Origin: Carex sylvatica | Taxonomy: Eukaryota; Streptophyta; Magnoliopsida; Poales; Cyperaceae | DNA: 29,286 nt | Assembly (NCBI GenBank): GCA_964058845.1 | Contig: CAXKVR010000305.1 | Location: forward strand, 1 to 29,286 | Direction: 5' to 3' | Part shown: positions 1-10,890 of the stretch, in pieces | Position numbering within the stretch: position 1 is the stretch's first letter | Layout: each line of letters starts with the position of its first letter | Position numbers and translations under genes: made by a program | The notes under the pieces: generated by a model | Seen by the model: the letters and a program-made list of their open reading frames with translations, nothing else | Database searches by the model: none | What the model was told of the DNA's origin: nothing

Positions 1-49
1 CAACATTTAGTTTATTGTGAATATGAAGTTAAATACATCACATCTCAAC

Positions 50-1602
50 CTTAGATTTATTTTTGTTGTCTTTGCTTGCTTGTGATGAAGACCCAATTTT
101 CTTCTTATTTGAACCAGCCAGGCGACAGCTGCCATGCCTCTCTTTTACCAAACTACATGCATCGCTTTTTGATATCTCAATAGAGTTCACCTCCTCTTCA
201 TGTTTTGCCAACTCTTTTACTTCTTCAGTTTGAGTTTTACTTGGTGCAAGGACTGAATCATTGCAAGTTTTTTTGACAGATTTGATATTTCTTTCTTCTG
301 ATTCTTCGTTATTACTACAAATTCTTAATTTGCTTTCCAGCTGTGGCGTCGATGGACTTGTTAATTTTTCAGGAATTTCATTTTCATTTCTCTCCACATT
401 TTCTTCTTGGTTTACTTGAAACATGGAAACAACCATTTCTTTAATAGGTTTTAGTGTTCTTACGGTGGTGTCACACTTGTCTCCTGAACTAAATGCCTAG
501 TTAATTAAGAGAGTAAAAGCTTAGTAAAATCACAAAGGAAGAATTATATAATTAACATATATAAGTTGAATGTCAAACCTAATTCATACCTTGTGAATGA
601 TATGTTGCCAAATATTTCGTAGTTTGTCTTCTGATAATGGTTTCTGAAGAAACTCTGCAGCACCAAGCTAAAAAGAGCCAAGATGGAATGTATAAACACA
701 TTTTTTAACATATATTAAGAGGTTACAAGCTAATTAATCATCTTTTGTAATTATGAAATTAGGTCTCGAACTTACAGCTATGCATTTCAACATGGTGCTC
801 AAGCTAGAATCACTCGATATCACTTCACGACGAATAGATTCCGCATTTGTCAATATATACGCAAGGTTGTTTGATAATTGTACATGAAAGAATTAATTGA
901 ACATAATATATAGTAAGGAATTTAAGAGATATATGGCAACTATTTTAGCAGTATACTTACCGATAACCGGAAGGATGCGTGCTGCTTCAAGAAATTTATA
1001 GCTATGTGAGCAATTATCCGTTGTCACCTGAAAAATACAAACTATGAACAACCTTGTACTTATTTGCTATAAGACTCACATAATTTTTGTTTCTTAATTT
1101 CAGTCAAGTATTTTTACCTCTAGGACCGCAACATGAAAAGATTCAGACTTCTCTGTTATTGCTTTCTGTCCTTCTTCAAAATTTCTGTACCAAGAAACTG
1201 AAAAAAAAAATGGAAAAACCAAATGAGGATGCAATTAAAATAACCTGTCAAAATATTGTAAGAAAACTTTGGAACGTACTAACATTTATAAATGAGAGGA
1301 TTCAATTAATTTTTTTAAGCAACTATCAAATTTCATCCGAGAACTTACGAACTGATCAGATCTAAAGATATATATGAAGACATGCGCCATACTTGATCAT
1401 GCACATACAATAATCTAGGAGAGGAAAAAGAAGGAACAAGAAATTTGGACATGCCTATATAGTCCATTTGCTCAAGCTTAGTCTGGGTATGAGATGCCGA
1501 ATCGGTATCCTTACAAAGGAGAAGAACTCTGAGGCCTTTAGGGAAATCCTTCCACAACTGTAACTCATGATCATATTCTCTGATTTCCTGAGAGCACACC
1601 AT
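50..1602 (-). CDS. APRR2: APRR2-like pseudo-response regulator, N-terminal part (six exons; gene runs off the window)
   Basis: Exons by splice sites and frame: 1455-1602, 1118-1197, 961-1027, 776-822, 590-667 and 50-496, giving 289 residues in frame. The product matches my knowledge of APRR2/GLK-related transcription factors: WKDFPKGLRVLLL at residues 17-29 opens the pseudo-receiver, SESFHVAVLEV follows in exon 2, TMLKCIA and LGAAEFLQKPLSEDKLRNIW close it, and a Ser/Glu/Lys-rich linker fills exon 6. The receiver is non-canonical: Glu76 stands where response regulators have the phospho-acceptor Asp, and the usual acidic pair reads Cys30-Lys31, while Lys123 of the KP motif is kept. The linker ends at a plausible donor (AAG|GTTGAG at 50/49), where family members continue into the Myb/GARP domain; that part is not in the window. 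Intron 1 uses a GC donor. Family members are nuclear regulators linked to plastid development and pigmentation. Family assignment is firm, orthology less so. Confidence 0.87.
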
Positions 1603-2303
1603 CTCTTTTTTCCTCTCATTCCTTCCTACTCAAATCTCTCTTCATTTACTTTGCATTACACCATATATTCGCCGTAGATCAATGGTATTCAAAAGCTAAT
1701 CAAATTCAACTTAGTAGATGATGTTAGTAGATAAAAAGCTGCAAGTTTAATTATGTACATGCAGACTTGCAGAGCACATCCGAAAGCAGATCTAAAAAAA
1801 AATAAGTACAAGAAAAAGTGAGCATCGATCAAAGTTGAAGGAGCTTTTGCTGAACATTTACCATGTGTGAACCTGCGCCTAGGTTTTTAGATTTAGATCT
1901 TAATTAGGTTAGAGAGAGAAAAAGAGGAAACGATGAAATGATGAGTACATTAGTAAATCATGTCAAAAAAAGTATGTAACAATGGAAGGTGGGGGGATAT
2001 ACCAAAAGCTACGCCTCTTTGTAGCTAGTGCCTAGTGGAGAAGGAAAATGAAAGGAGATAGAATAGTGCTTGCTGTGGGCTGTGGGCTTCTCTTATTTCT
2101 TGCCTTTCTCCTCTTTCTCCTCCTTAGCCGCAGAGGAGTGCAATTTTTGTGCATGAGAGACAGAGATTGTGAGAAAGAAAGAGATGTGGAGCCAAAAGGT
2201 ACCTTTTGCACAAGGAGAAATTAAGAAATAGAGAGAGAGGTAGAGAGGCACACACACTCTAAGCATTTCTACTGACAAAAATGATTCATCTGTATATATA
2301 TAT
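1603..2303 (-). promoter_or_regulatory. Probable 5' leader and core promoter of the APRR2-like gene
   Basis: Read on the minus strand, a TATATATATA tract (about 2293-2303) is followed by CT-rich sequence (about 2100-2260), as is common in plant leaders, ending at the ATG at 1602. A possible 3' splice site (GCGCAG|GTTCACAC, near 1870-1880) suggests a leader intron, but I cannot fix its donor. The short open frame at 2093-2278 looks like non-coding leader. The promoter placement is inference. Confidence 0.4.
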
Positions 2304-2698
2304 CAATTATGCACTTTATGTCTATTTTTCGTTCATTTCGAATGATTGTAGCAGTACTTAGCTTATTTTAAAATATTAGATAATTATAATTGACAATAAA
2401 TTAATTACTTTTAACATGTAGTATCATTTGACATAGTACTTTTAACATTAAAGTAATTACCAGATTTTCAAACAGTTAGTTATTACGTTTTTTGAAATAT
2501 TGAACTTAATTTGTTTTTTAACACTTAATACAGTTATAATTTACGAAGCATGTCTAGTAATTGTAAGAATTGAAACGCTCCTTATTTCGATAAATATATA
2601 TTTTTTAAAAGCAACTACTTTAATTATTAAATATTTTTTATTTAGATATGTACACATATTTGTTTAAATTAAAGCTAATAATTATTGATATATATATA
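2304..2698. other. AT-rich intergenic stretch
   Basis: I see no gene, tRNA or clear repeat here. It is low-complexity AT-rich DNA between the APRR2 promoter and the MITE pair. Confidence 0.5.
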
Positions 2699-3148
2699 GA
2701 GTAGAACTAGGGTGTTCTTAAGCTCACCAAAGTGATTGGTGAGCTTAACTCCAAAATTCATCAAATTGGATTGAAATGACGAATCCGAATCGTTGAAATC
2801 TGCCTACCTTACGAGTGATGCATCTAGATGTAAAAATTTTAAATATTCGAATTAATTTAGTATAAAGTCAAGCGGTCAAAAAACTTTCAAAAAATGAATG
2901 CACTAAAATTAATTTATTAACCTACTAATTTTGACTGATTGATTTTATACTAAATTAATTCGAATGTTTAAAATTTTCACATCTAGACGCATCACTCGTA
3001 AGGTAGGCGGGTTCCAACGGTTCGGATTCGTCATTTGAAATCGATTTGATGGGTTTTGGAGTTGAGCTCACCAAAGTGCGATTTGATGGGTTTTGGAGTT
3101 GAGCTCACCAAACACTTTGGTGAGCTTAAGAACACCATAGTTCTACTC
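2699..3148. mobile_element. Long-TIR MITE, copy A
   Basis: The element begins GAGTAGAACTAGGGTGTTC and ends with the inverted form GAACACCATAGTTCTACTC. The two arms stay complementary over roughly 200 bp each, for example CTACCTTACGAGTGATGC on the left against GCATCACTCGTAAGGTAG on the right, so one strand can fold into a long hairpin. There is no coding capacity. Near the right end a segment of about 36 bp (TTTGATGGGTTTTGGAG core) is tandemly duplicated. It sits in AT-rich flanks where a target duplication cannot be read, so the superfamily is undetermined. Confidence 0.8.
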
Positions 3149-3190
3149 ATAATATATTTATATATATATATAGACGCATCACACATAAGG

Positions 3191-3589
3191 TAGGGTGTTC
3201 TTAAGCTCACCAAAGTGTTTGGTGAGCTTAACTCCAAAATCCATCAAATCGATTTCAAATGACGAATCTGAACCGTTGGAACCCGCCTACCTTACGAGTG
3301 ATGCGTCTAGATGTGAAAATTTTAAACATTCGAATTAATTTAGTATAAAATCAATCAGTCAAAATTAGTAGGTTAATAAATTAATTTTAGTGCATTCATT
3401 TTTTGAAAGTTTTTTGACCGCTTGACTTTATACTAAATTAATTCGAATATTTAAAATTTTTACATCTAGACGCATCACTCGTAAGGTAGGCAGATTTCAA
3501 CGATTCGGATTCGTCATTTCAATCCAATTTGATGAATTTTAGTTTAAACCAAACACTTTGGTGAGCTTAAGAACACCCTAGTTCTACTC
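3191..3589. mobile_element. Long-TIR MITE, copy B, inverted relative to copy A
   Basis: This is a near-complete reverse complement of copy A, starting at GGGTGTTCTTAAGCTCACC and ending CCTAGTTCTACTC. It lacks the outermost bases of its left TIR. Only about 42 bp separate it from copy A, and that spacer contains a further scrap of inner-arm sequence (TAGACGCATCAC, about 3171-3182). Copy B lacks copy A's 36-bp tandem duplication. Together the copies form a near-palindrome of about 890 bp. Confidence 0.8.
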
Positions 3590-3595
3590 TATATA

Positions 3596-3652
<57 letters not shown>
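3590..3652. repeat. (AT)n microsatellite
   Basis: About 60 bp of almost pure AT dinucleotides lie directly beside the end of MITE copy B. Confidence 0.95.
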
Positions 3653-3655
<3 letters not shown>

Positions 3656-5250
3656 CCCAAAGTGGGTTATCAGGAAGAATTTATTCATCATGTTTTGTCT
3701 TGTCCAAAAATTTCACAACTCTTTGCAATTATCTTCAACTTTTTGTTTGAATTAATAATTCGCCTTTCATCGATTGTACACGTAACGTATAAAATTAACT
3801 TTATATTTGATGATCATGATGTACATAATGGTTATCTTTTTCCTCTTCTACTTTTAGCTTCCCTATTCAGTGGAAACAACATATATTTAAGTTGAGTTAT
3901 TAAGTTTACAAATTTGATTATCACAAAAAGAATTTCATCTGATATATCTCAACTATTATTTTGAATTGTTTTAAGTTTACAATTTTTTTTTTTCAATTTA
4001 GAATTATTTTGAGTTGTTTTTAAAAACACCGCCAAATTATCGTAAAATTACCTTACTTTTAATAAATATCTATTCTTAAGTTATAGATCTTGTTATTAAT
4101 AATTTTTCTTGTAAGATCTTTCTAATTGGTTGACTAAGGTGCAAATCATTCATTTCGAGTCTCCTTTACTGGTCAATTAATTAAAAATGACTTCATATAT
4201 ATATTAAATGAGGAGCTGTCAGAAACTGGACTCTCAAGTTTCCCATACTGGAGAATAAAATGTTCATATACGGATCGTTGTTCGGTGAAAGCTCGTCGTG
4301 TGATTGGTGTTTAATTGGCTTGCAAGAGCTTTAGGCCACAAATTGGCACCAAGACTTTTTGTTGAGAGCATTTGTAAGTTTGTGCACGGAGATGTAAGAT
4401 GTTCCTTTGTCTCTATCGATCGATCGGTTCTTATTTCCTGTTAAGTCATGGCTTGACGACAACTTGATACATGCATCTTTTAGGGTTTTTTTTTTTTTTT
4501 TCTTCTTCTTCTTTTCATTGTTGAAGGATTCATAGCTTTTTATATTGAAAAAAGTTGCTATATATTTTATAAACATATATTGCATTCTTTCCATATCACA
4601 ACTGAATTTTGTTCAAATTAAACATTGTTATGTTATTATTTTATCTTAACTTTAGCGAGCCATGTGTCATGCTCTATTTTTGCCAAACACGTTTGTCAAT
4701 CGAATGCAAACTTTTTTATTAAATGTAAGTCCTATGTAATACGAATTCGTACATGTATGATTTATAGTTGGAGCAAAAAAACAATGCAATAAGACGATGA
4801 AGTCTGCTACATTAATTAATTGATGAGCAATTAATTGGAGGCAAAAAGATATAAGAAAAATAATCAAAGAACTTAAGAAATAAGTTATTGACTTTATATT
4901 TAATACTTTTGAAAAAATAAACAAAATAAAATTAGAGATATTTTCTATATAATTGAGACAGATTGTTGATCAAATTAAGTGCAATTAATGAATATATCAA
5001 TTGGTCATCATCCATAAGCGTCTTAGTTTTATTAGCACTCGATATAGCACCAAATTTAATACATTATTGATCTAATTAATTATAAATAAATTTATAATTT
5101 TATTTTCATTTGATAACATTATTGTCGATTATCACAGTGCTCGTATAGATATAATTGTATCCCTTTTCATTACCGTACCTAAGCTAAGACACATGTAGAG
5201 TGTATCAAAAGCTATGGGGACCGTAACAATATATATCAAATTGATTCAAT
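3653..5250. other. Intergenic stretch without a recognisable gene
   Basis: The open frames here (for example 3662-3895, 4331-4594 and 4667-4924) are short, low in complexity and match no family I recognise. One poly-T tract lies at about 4486-4501. I see no tRNA or clear element ends. Confidence 0.5.
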
Positions 5251-5577
5251 GTATCAATGATTACATGGGTAAATCCTGATTGCCCCACCAACCTATCTGC
5301 TTTTGGCATAGAGTTCTCTCTCTCTCCATTTATAGTTGTTAGTTCATTTCAGATGTGCAACGTCAATTTTACGTTTTTTTATTTTTTTTATCAAACTGTT
5401 TCTCTGTCAAGTAGCATTGCTTTTCTTTTTTTTCTTTTTTCAAAACAGTCCCGGCTGAAACCCTAAATATGGCCGATCCGACTTAATCCAAATTCATAAA
5501 AAATAGAGAAAATCAGCTTAAGATCGATTTGACAAGCGAAATTTAATAGTTTCGATCTCATAAATCATATATAATAT

Positions 5578-6033
5578 GGAGTCCAGCTAGTATGACATCT
5601 GATAGGGCTCTAAATCTTGAGTCCAAGACATCTAAGTATCATAGCCAAAAAGGAAGGCTCCGATGAGACTCAAAGATAAGAATTAGGTCCCATGCAGACA
5701 TATGGTAGCCCAATAAACATGCCTAGGATTGTACAGGTCTTTGGTCTCGAGTTAGTCCAGCCCAACTCGAGATCACTCGTATAGAGTGATCTCTGCTGCA
5801 AGCTCCGTACTGTTTGTCCCGCCATACAAGACTGTCAGGCCCCCAGGTCGGTGCACTACACGACAGTCAAGTCCCGACCTATATAAGGCCCAAATCTGAG
5901 CCTGACGGGGAGAGGCGAGACACGCACACGCACAAGGTATCATAGGCCAGAGTCCGAATACCTTACACCAGAGCTGCGTACTCAGCCCGAGAGTTGCGTC
6001 TAGCCACCTCGAGGGCCAGCATGTATCAACATC
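5578..6033 (+). mobile_element. Retrotransposon-like fragment, probably LTR-derived
   Basis: This GC-richer segment is absent from the matching position in unit 2, where sequence runs on after the shared ATAATAT. It contains a TATATAAGG promoter-like box at about 5879-5887, as plant LTRs often do. The whole inserted block (5578-6410, including the MITE that follows) is bracketed by ATAATAT at 5571-5577 and 6411-6417, consistent with a target duplication, although the site is AT-rich. No gag/pol coding remains. The LTR assignment is inference. Confidence 0.45.
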
Positions 6034-6390
6034 GGTGTCATATGACACCAACTACAAAATTAATTGGAGAGACTTCAAATGACTAATCCAAACCGTTCAA
6101 ACCGATTTATTTTATGAGTGATGTGTTTACATGCAAAATATTTATATTTTGCTAGTTATTTAACATCAAATCAAGCGGTAAAAAATGTTAAAAAATGAAT
6201 GAATTAAAATTAACTTAAAAACTCACACATTTGACCATTTGACTAGATACTAAATAAATTTAAAAAATTATAAATTTTGCACATAACACATAACTAATGA
6301 AATAGATGGATTTGAACGGTTTGGATTCACAGTTTGAAGTCGATTCGATAGGTTTTGGAGTTAGTGTTATATAAACTAAAATGACACTGA
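6034..6390. mobile_element. Diverged long-TIR MITE
   Basis: The left end GGTGTCAT...CACCAACT mirrors the right end AGTTAGTGTTAT...ATGACACT. Inner arms also pair (AATCCAAACCGTTCAAA on the left against TTTGAACGGTTTGGATT on the right). Internal words such as ATCAAGCGGTAAAAAA and AAAAAATGAATG resemble MITE copies A and B, so this is probably a diverged member of the same or a related family, nested in or beside the LTR-like fragment. Confidence 0.6.
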
Positions 6391-7219
6391 TATCATACTA
6401 GCCAAATTTTATAATATGTGTAAGAGTTTGTTGAATAAATTATTAGGAGCGAGTCTACGGTACTTTTTGCAATGAGAATATTCATTTGTGCATATTTCTA
6501 TTGTTAAAGTTCGTATATAATTGATTCAAGCCATACACTCAAATATGATATTCATATAAAAATGTAATTCAAAATTCAATTTTATGTTTTTTATAAAAAA
6601 TTTACTATTTTTTTAAGTTATGTTGAAAATTTCATGAGTAAAGATTCTGACTCGGTAGTGATTTTCTATCTACTATAAATAAAATAAGTAAACAAATTCT
6701 AAAGAAATTTAAAATTTAATTTTTATAAATACATTTTTATTTGAAGATCTACTGATGGGTTAAAATCGACTGTGAATTTTAAAAACCAAGAAATACATCA
6801 ATAATACATATGTATCTGCACATTGAATGTTCGAATGTGCAAATTAAAGTATCATATGCTCAATCTACACTTGATCGGATGAGGCAATTAGAGAATTAAA
6901 TAATGAGGAATTAGACTCGTATCTCATCCGGCTCAACTCTTGACTCGACCGGCCAAAATTAGCAAACATCTAGTTGGATCAGGTTGGCTGTTGAGTTGAT
7001 TTTGTTGTGTCACTAGTTAATTGCCATCCTAATTACCTATTATCTTACTATAAATTTTTTACAACTCATAGTTTGTTACTTACAAGTTTGGCAAGTAAAA
7101 AAATAAATAAATTATCTGCTAGTAATTAACTACCCAACATCATGAAAAACAAAAAAACACTATTTTTATCACATTCTGTTTTTTTCACTCCATTCTTATC
7201 TCATTTTGTGTCACCTCTT

Positions 7220-7225
7220 TATAAA
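7220..7225 (+). promoter_or_regulatory. TATA box of the pseudogene copy
   Basis: CTCTTTATAAACAAG is kept at the same distance upstream of the ATG as in the intact paralogue, within a well-conserved upstream block. Confidence 0.6.
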
Positions 7226-7559
7226 CAAGACTACATATAAAAGTACTCTCATCCCCTTCTACGAAAATATATAAAGTTTCTTGTACAAAAGTTCAAAAAA
7301 AAAAAATGGCATCACTAGTTTTCTTCAAAAACCGTGGATACTCTTTGGTTATTACAGTGTTATTAATGTTGTGTTCTTTTTGTACCTCTACACGACCTCT
7401 AGGCACTAGTGGAAAAACTGGAACTAAGATCGACCTATCTAGATCGGCTATATTAAACTACCGATACTAATACCTACATGGATCATTTTTTTTTTAAATC
7501 GATCCTAAAAACTATTTAGATTGGCATTTATAGTGAATCGATCCTAATATATGCACCAT

Positions 7560-8100
7560 TAGGATCGGTTGTTTATAATAGCCGAACCAAATGCATTATA
7601 ATCAGGATTCACAAAATGTTGGTTCTACAAAATAAAATAAAAAAATTAGGATCGATTGTTCAAAATAACCGATCCTAATAATACTATTAGGATCGGTTTT
7701 TTGAAACAACCGATCCTAATTTTTTTTTAATGTTGGATCTGCAAAAAAAAAAAAAAATTAGGATCGGTTGTTACAAAAAACCAAACCTAATATAGTAATA
7801 TTATGATCAGTTATTTGAAACAACCGATCCTAATTTTTTTTTTCTTTTTGCAGAACCAACATTTAAAAAAAAAAAATTAGGATCGATTATTTGAAACAAT
7901 CGATCCTAAAATTTTTTTTCCTTTTTTTTTGCAAAACCAACATTTAAAAAAAAATTAGGATCGGTTATTTGAAACAATCAATCCTATTTTTTTTTTTTTT
8001 TGCAAAATCAACATTAAAAAAAAAGAATTAAGATCGGTTCTTACAAAAAACCGATCCTAATAGTACTATTAGGATCGATTTTTTGAAACAACCGAACCTA
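7560..8100. repeat. CACTA left subterminal repeat array
   Basis: About a dozen variants of TAGGATCGGTT and its complement AACCGATCCTA alternate, often paired into short palindromes through TTTGAAACA, and separated by poly-A or poly-T and AGAACCAACAT words. In CACTA elements such arrays are known to be transposase-binding sites; that role is inferred here from position and structure. Confidence 0.8.
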
Positions 8101-8905
8101 ATGCTAATTTGGTACTTGGGTTTATTTTCGTTTCGCGCCTCTATACTTAGTCAAAAATTTTGAGTCTCAATACTATTAGGATAATTTCAATAAATAACCG
8201 ATCCTGATAACTCTCTATATAACCTACTTAGGGTTCTTATTTGTATTTCGCGCCCCTTATTTTTAACTTAGCGTTTCTCTCTCCGTGTCTCCGTCTCTCC
8301 CTCTCAAATTCTCAGATCCGTGTCTCTCTTTCTCTCTGTCTCCATCTCTCCCTCTCAAAGCCGAACCTCTCGCACCTCCGGCTCAATTGTGTCAGTTTTT
8401 AATTTTTATTATTATTTCAAAAATTAATTAATGGTGTTTGTATATTATTTTATAGTCTTGAGGACATCTCGCTCAAGTTACTTAATCATCCGGCCGATCA
8501 ACTATCACAGTATTAGCTTTATCTAATTTTCTCATTATTATACTTTTAAAATACTTTTTTTTTTTTTTTTTTTATTGGAAAAATATTTTTCCATCTAATT
8601 GTTACATTTGTTTTTATTTTTTGGGTCTTTTCTAATCTCAAGTGATGTGATTGCAAAAGAGGTAATTTTTTTTATTGTTGTGCTTTGCATTAATTGCATA
8701 AATGTGTATATTGCATAAATATGTGTTAATTGAAGAAATAACTCAATTAGTCACTTGTATGTTTGTTAATTAATTTTTTTGGATTTAAATTTCTTGTTAT
8801 AATATATAATGCATTATATATGGATTCATAAAATGTTAGTTCTGAAAAAAAAAAGAAAAAAAGAATTAGAATCGGTTGTTTCAAATAACCGATCCTAATA
8901 GTACT

Positions 8906-10574
8906 CTTCACACAAAAGCGTATGGTACAAAGTTTTAGTACAGCAAGCTGTACCTTTTAACCTTTAATACACCTTCGGTTCAAACTGCAAGTGCACAGTC
9001 CTATCGAGTAGTATATCGTCGGGTATCGATCACAGGGACGATTCAAATCTAAACCGAACTCTACTTAAATTAGTTAAAGACTAGAAGTGAGAAAAAATTG
9101 ATTTTTGGTATTTAAGTTCCTAATCAGTTCAATGACAGTAATTAAATGAAAAGAAGTAAATAAACTTGGTTTAAATCAATAATAAAGGCGTTTACAGGGT
9201 TTCAGACTTATCTCAGTTCTGCCTCTCAGTCCCAGACACGGACCGTGTAGTTTCCTACACGAGTCGTATCAGCTTACACGGGTCGTGTACTATCGTACAC
9301 GGGTCGTGTGGACTTCGAGTTACTGCACCAGTCACTGTTTCTTTACGTGGTTCCTTTGTGTAGAGTTCAACTGACCAGACCTAATGTTTTTAAACCTCAA
9401 CTGTCATATGTTGGTTCATTAACTTGGCATGGAATTTGCAATATCTACCCTTTTTGGGCTCTAAACCTCAACTGTCGTATATTGGTCTGAGTTACCTAGT
9501 TACTTGTTTGAAATACTAAAGGCAACCTCTTATCCGTCGATAAGAGAAAATATTCATCTTCCGGCTACTAGTTAGTTTTCCCTGTCGGATCACTAATCAT
9601 ATCTCATGTACTTAGTCTGGTTGAAAGATCAAATTGGACACAGTACCTTATAGATGTGGCCTCATCTAGTGGTCAAACCAAATAATAATCAAACAATTCA
9701 AACTAAGCAATTAAAATCAAATAACTAGATGCAAGAAATTCCGTTTATATGGTCTCTGGCCGACTTTCAACGTAAAAATTACTCAAACTAAGCAATCACA
9801 ATCAAGCAAACACAAATTTCAACGTAAAAATTCAATAACTAGATGCAAAATAAAACATTCGATTACATCTTAACCCTAGAAACAAATAAAATTACTCAAA
9901 CATAGTGCTAAAACAGATAACAAAGATAAATGAATAAGAATTCATTCTAAAACCTGAAGTACAATGAAGATCCACAACAAAACTCGCGTCTTTTGCTTCT
10001 CAACTTCGTCTCCAAGCAATAGCTGTCAATCTCAAACCCTAGAAATGTCTCTCTGCTCCAGAATTCCTTCCCTGGTGCAAAAAATCCCTTTTATATGGTC
10101 TCTGACCGACTTTCTTTTCTTCAGACTTCTTTTCAAAATTCCAGATTTCTTGCCATATTTCGTCTGACACGGACCGTACAAAATTTCTAGAAATGCCTCT
10201 TTTTTTCTCAGATTTTAGATCTTCTCGCAAGCTTTCTGAAAAGTGGTCATACACTCAAAACGGAGCTACGAGTCAAAATCTATGACTGTTTTAAGTTCGG
10301 ATGCTGAAATTTCAGCATTGTTCTGGTCCGGTCGAGGCTGATATGACCCGGATAAGATGTTGTACGACCCGGACAAGATGTTGTACAACCCGTGTCAGAA
10401 CTTCTCAAATCCATATTTCTTCTCGATTTCATCTGATTCCTGCAAAGTAAGAATAAACTTGCAATAGTACCATATTATATATATATTTAATGAAATACAA
10501 CTGATTTAATGATTATAAACACAGGTTTTAGTACAAAATATGGGTCCGAAAGTAGATACATTTGCGAGATATCA
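8906..10574 (-). mobile_element. Nested insertion in the CACTA element, probable solo LTR
   Basis: It is flanked by AGTACT at 8900-8905 and 10575-10580. Elsewhere in the CACTA element the uninterrupted junction CCTAATAGTACTATTAGG is seen, which identifies this as an insertion. Read on the minus strand it starts TGATATCTCGC, contains several CACGGGTCGTGT-like words (about 9235-9310) and a run of GTGCACTTGCAG near the end, as in some plant gypsy-type LTRs, and ends GTGTGAAG rather than a clean CA. No gag/pol, primer-binding site or second LTR is visible. The short open frames within it look spurious. Confidence 0.6.
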
Positions 10575-10580
10575 AGTACT

Positions 10581-10890
10581 ATTAGGATCGGTGATTTTAA
10601 ACAACTCATCCTAATTCCTTTTTTTTTAATATTGGTTCTGCAAAAAAAAAAAAAAACAGAATTAGGATCGGTTGTTTGAAAAAACCAATCCTAATTAGTA
10701 CTATTAGGATCAGTTATTTGAAACAACCGATCCTAATTTCTTTTTTGGGAGAAAACTTGAATTAGGATCGGTTGTTTCAAATAAAAGATCTTAATTAGTA
10801 CTATATATTAAGATTGGTTATTTGAAACAACCGATCCTAATTCAAACGTTTAGGATAGGTTCTTTAACCGATCCAGATTAGTGTAGTATT
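10581..10890. repeat. CACTA right subterminal repeat array
   Basis: The same TAGGATCGGTT/AACCGATCCTA palindromes as at the left end are present in mirrored arrangement, up to the right terminal repeat. Confidence 0.8.

Noticed and set aside
1087..1365. Plus-strand open frame of 92 residues
   Set aside because: It is antisense to APRR2 exon 2 and intron 1 and contains a poly-Lys run from the polypyrimidine tract of the splice acceptor.
5773..6051. 92-residue minus-strand open frame in a GC-richer block
   Set aside because: It lies in the LTR-like fragment and MITE edge, and the translation shows no retroviral-type or other domain.
10039..10254. 71-residue Lys/Glu-rich minus-strand open frame
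   Set aside because: It sits inside the nested LTR-like insertion, overlaps another open frame on the plus strand and matches no gag or pol feature.
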